From JAUZPB01 sp037140715 (GTDB lineage: Bacteria > Bacteroidota > Ignavibacteria > Ignavibacteriales > SURF-24): 23,405 nucleotides of DNA. Location: NCBI GenBank assembly GCA_037140715.1, contig JBAXDX010000043.1:1-23405 (forward strand). Reading direction: 5' to 3'. The translations under genes and the position numbers were made by a program. Below are positions 22,796 through 23,405 of the stretch, in pieces (position 1 is the stretch's first letter; each line of letters opens with the position of its first letter). The notes below the pieces were generated by a model. That model saw nothing but the letters and a program-made list of their open reading frames with translations, was not told where the DNA came from and searched no databases.

Positions 22796-23405
22796 CTATC
22801 TTCCTAACGTGGTTCCTTCACCGCGCAGATCGACAACTGCCTGTTTTACTCTTTCCTTCATCGAAGTTTCTGATTTTTTCAGATATGTGCGCGGGTCATA
22901 CATTTTCTTGTTGCCGACTTCGCCTTCAACCTTCAGCACTCCATCATAATTTCTGAAGAAATGGTCAACGAGCGGACGCGTAAAGGCATACTGTGTATCA
23001 GTATCAACATTCATCTTGATTACACCATACTCAAGAGTTTCTCTTATTTCAGCCAAAGACGAACCGCTACCACCATGGAAAACCAAATCAAACGATGCGG
23101 CTTCTCCGAATTTAACATCCAATGCATCCTGTCCTTCCTTAAGAATAATAGGACGAAGTTTTACATTGCCAGGCTTATAAACACCGTGTACGTTCCCGAA
23201 TGTAGCAGCAAACATGAACCGTCCGCCTTCTACCGCTGAAAGTCTTCTGTAAACTTCGACCATATCTTCTGGTGTAGTGTAAAGTTTTTCTGCCGGAGTG
23301 CCTTCGTTATTAACTCCGTCTTCTTCGCCGCCTACAACGCCAGCTTCAACTTCGAGAATAATACCCAGTTCAGCGCATTCCTTCAAAAGACCAACAGCGA
23401 TGTCC
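22796..23405 (-). CDS. fbaA: Class II fructose-bisphosphate aldolase, type A (3' part)
   Basis: The frame is open to the window edge (codons for DIAVGLLKEC read in from 23404), so the N-terminal part lies outside. About 202 of the expected ~350 residues are present. Landmarks match the E. coli FbaA type: EAGVVGGEEDGV, the zinc-ligand stretch FGNVHGVYKPGNV, the second zinc/phosphate motif FHGGSGSS, and the substrate-binding KMNVDTDTQYAF. The C-terminus with YDPRTYLKKSETSM is also typical. The enzyme splits fructose-1,6-bisphosphate into two triose phosphates in glycolysis and works in reverse in gluconeogenesis; it uses zinc or another divalent metal. A good terminator follows. Confidence 0.96.
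   Translation of the reverse strand, partial: DIAVGLLKECAELGIILEVEAGVVGGEEDGVNNEGTPAEKLYTTPEDMVEVYRRLSAVEGGRFMFAATFGNVHGVYKPGNVKLRPIILKEGQDALDVKFGEAASFDLVFHGGSGSSLAEIRETLEYGVIKMNVDTDTQYAFTRPLVDHFFRNYDGVLKVEGEVGNKKMYDPRTYLKKSETSMKERVKQAVVDLRGEGTTLGR

Overview
The window reads like a chromosome segment from the Bacteroidota/Chlorobi side of the tree, most plausibly an Ignavibacteria-type anaerobe or facultative organism. This is an inference. It rests on a moderately AT-rich genome with many ATA/TTA codons, an energy-converting hydrogenase-like complex, a FucP-type sugar porter with a ROK kinase and a secreted GH3 enzyme, SurA-like foldases and small RRM proteins. Several genes still have clear Shine-Dalgarno sequences. 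No rRNA, tRNA, CRISPR array or transposase gene was seen.

Layout. (1) 61-414: a small Cro/C1-type regulator. (2) 607-858: twelve 21-bp tandem repeats. (3) 969-9257, all on the minus strand: a seven-gene operon. Read 5' to 3' it encodes an HTH-EIIA(Ntr/Fru-type) fusion regulator, HyfB-, HyfC-, HyfE- and HyfF-like membrane subunits, a HyfG/HycE-like large subunit, and a two-cluster ferredoxin fused to a HyfI/NuoB-like small subunit. The large subunit has lost all four nickel-binding cysteine positions, so this looks like an energy-converting-hydrogenase-related (Ehr) complex and not a hydrogenase. This is the most interesting system here. (4) 9258-11496, plus strand: an uncertain ORF, a structured leader in front of an RRM RNA-binding protein with a strong terminator, and a membrane metallophosphoesterase broken by one extra T. 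(5) 11686-14290, minus: a membrane HExxH protein and a SurA-like foldase. (6) 14449-18681, minus: a sugar cassette of FucP/GluP-type porter, ROK glucokinase and secreted GH3 beta-glucosidase. (7) 19347-20737, minus: a sensorless histidine kinase and NarL-type response regulator. (8) 20738-21610: a divergent intergenic region carrying a 36-bp inverted repeat pair, then an unknown 104-aa protein. (9) 21868-23405, minus: a cytosolic glycerophosphodiester phosphodiesterase and the 3' part of a type A class II fructose-bisphosphate aldolase.

How the genes fit together. The Ehr-like complex would pass electrons through the ferredoxin/NuoB-like arm and couple this to ion movement by two antiporter-like subunits; donor and acceptor are unknown. 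The EIIA-type regulator at the operon head suggests control by phosphotransfer or metabolic state. The GH3, porter and ROK genes form a simple beta-glucoside to glucose-6-phosphate route, and the aldolase is glycolytic. The two-component pair may control itself and the divergent unknown gene through the paired inverted repeats.

Repeats are unusually frequent between genes. They include a ~90-bp dispersed palindromic element (one copy inside the Ehr operon, one 20 kb away in the opposite orientation), scattered AATCATAATC-type inverted repeats, and an AT-rich 15-bp perfect palindrome pair.
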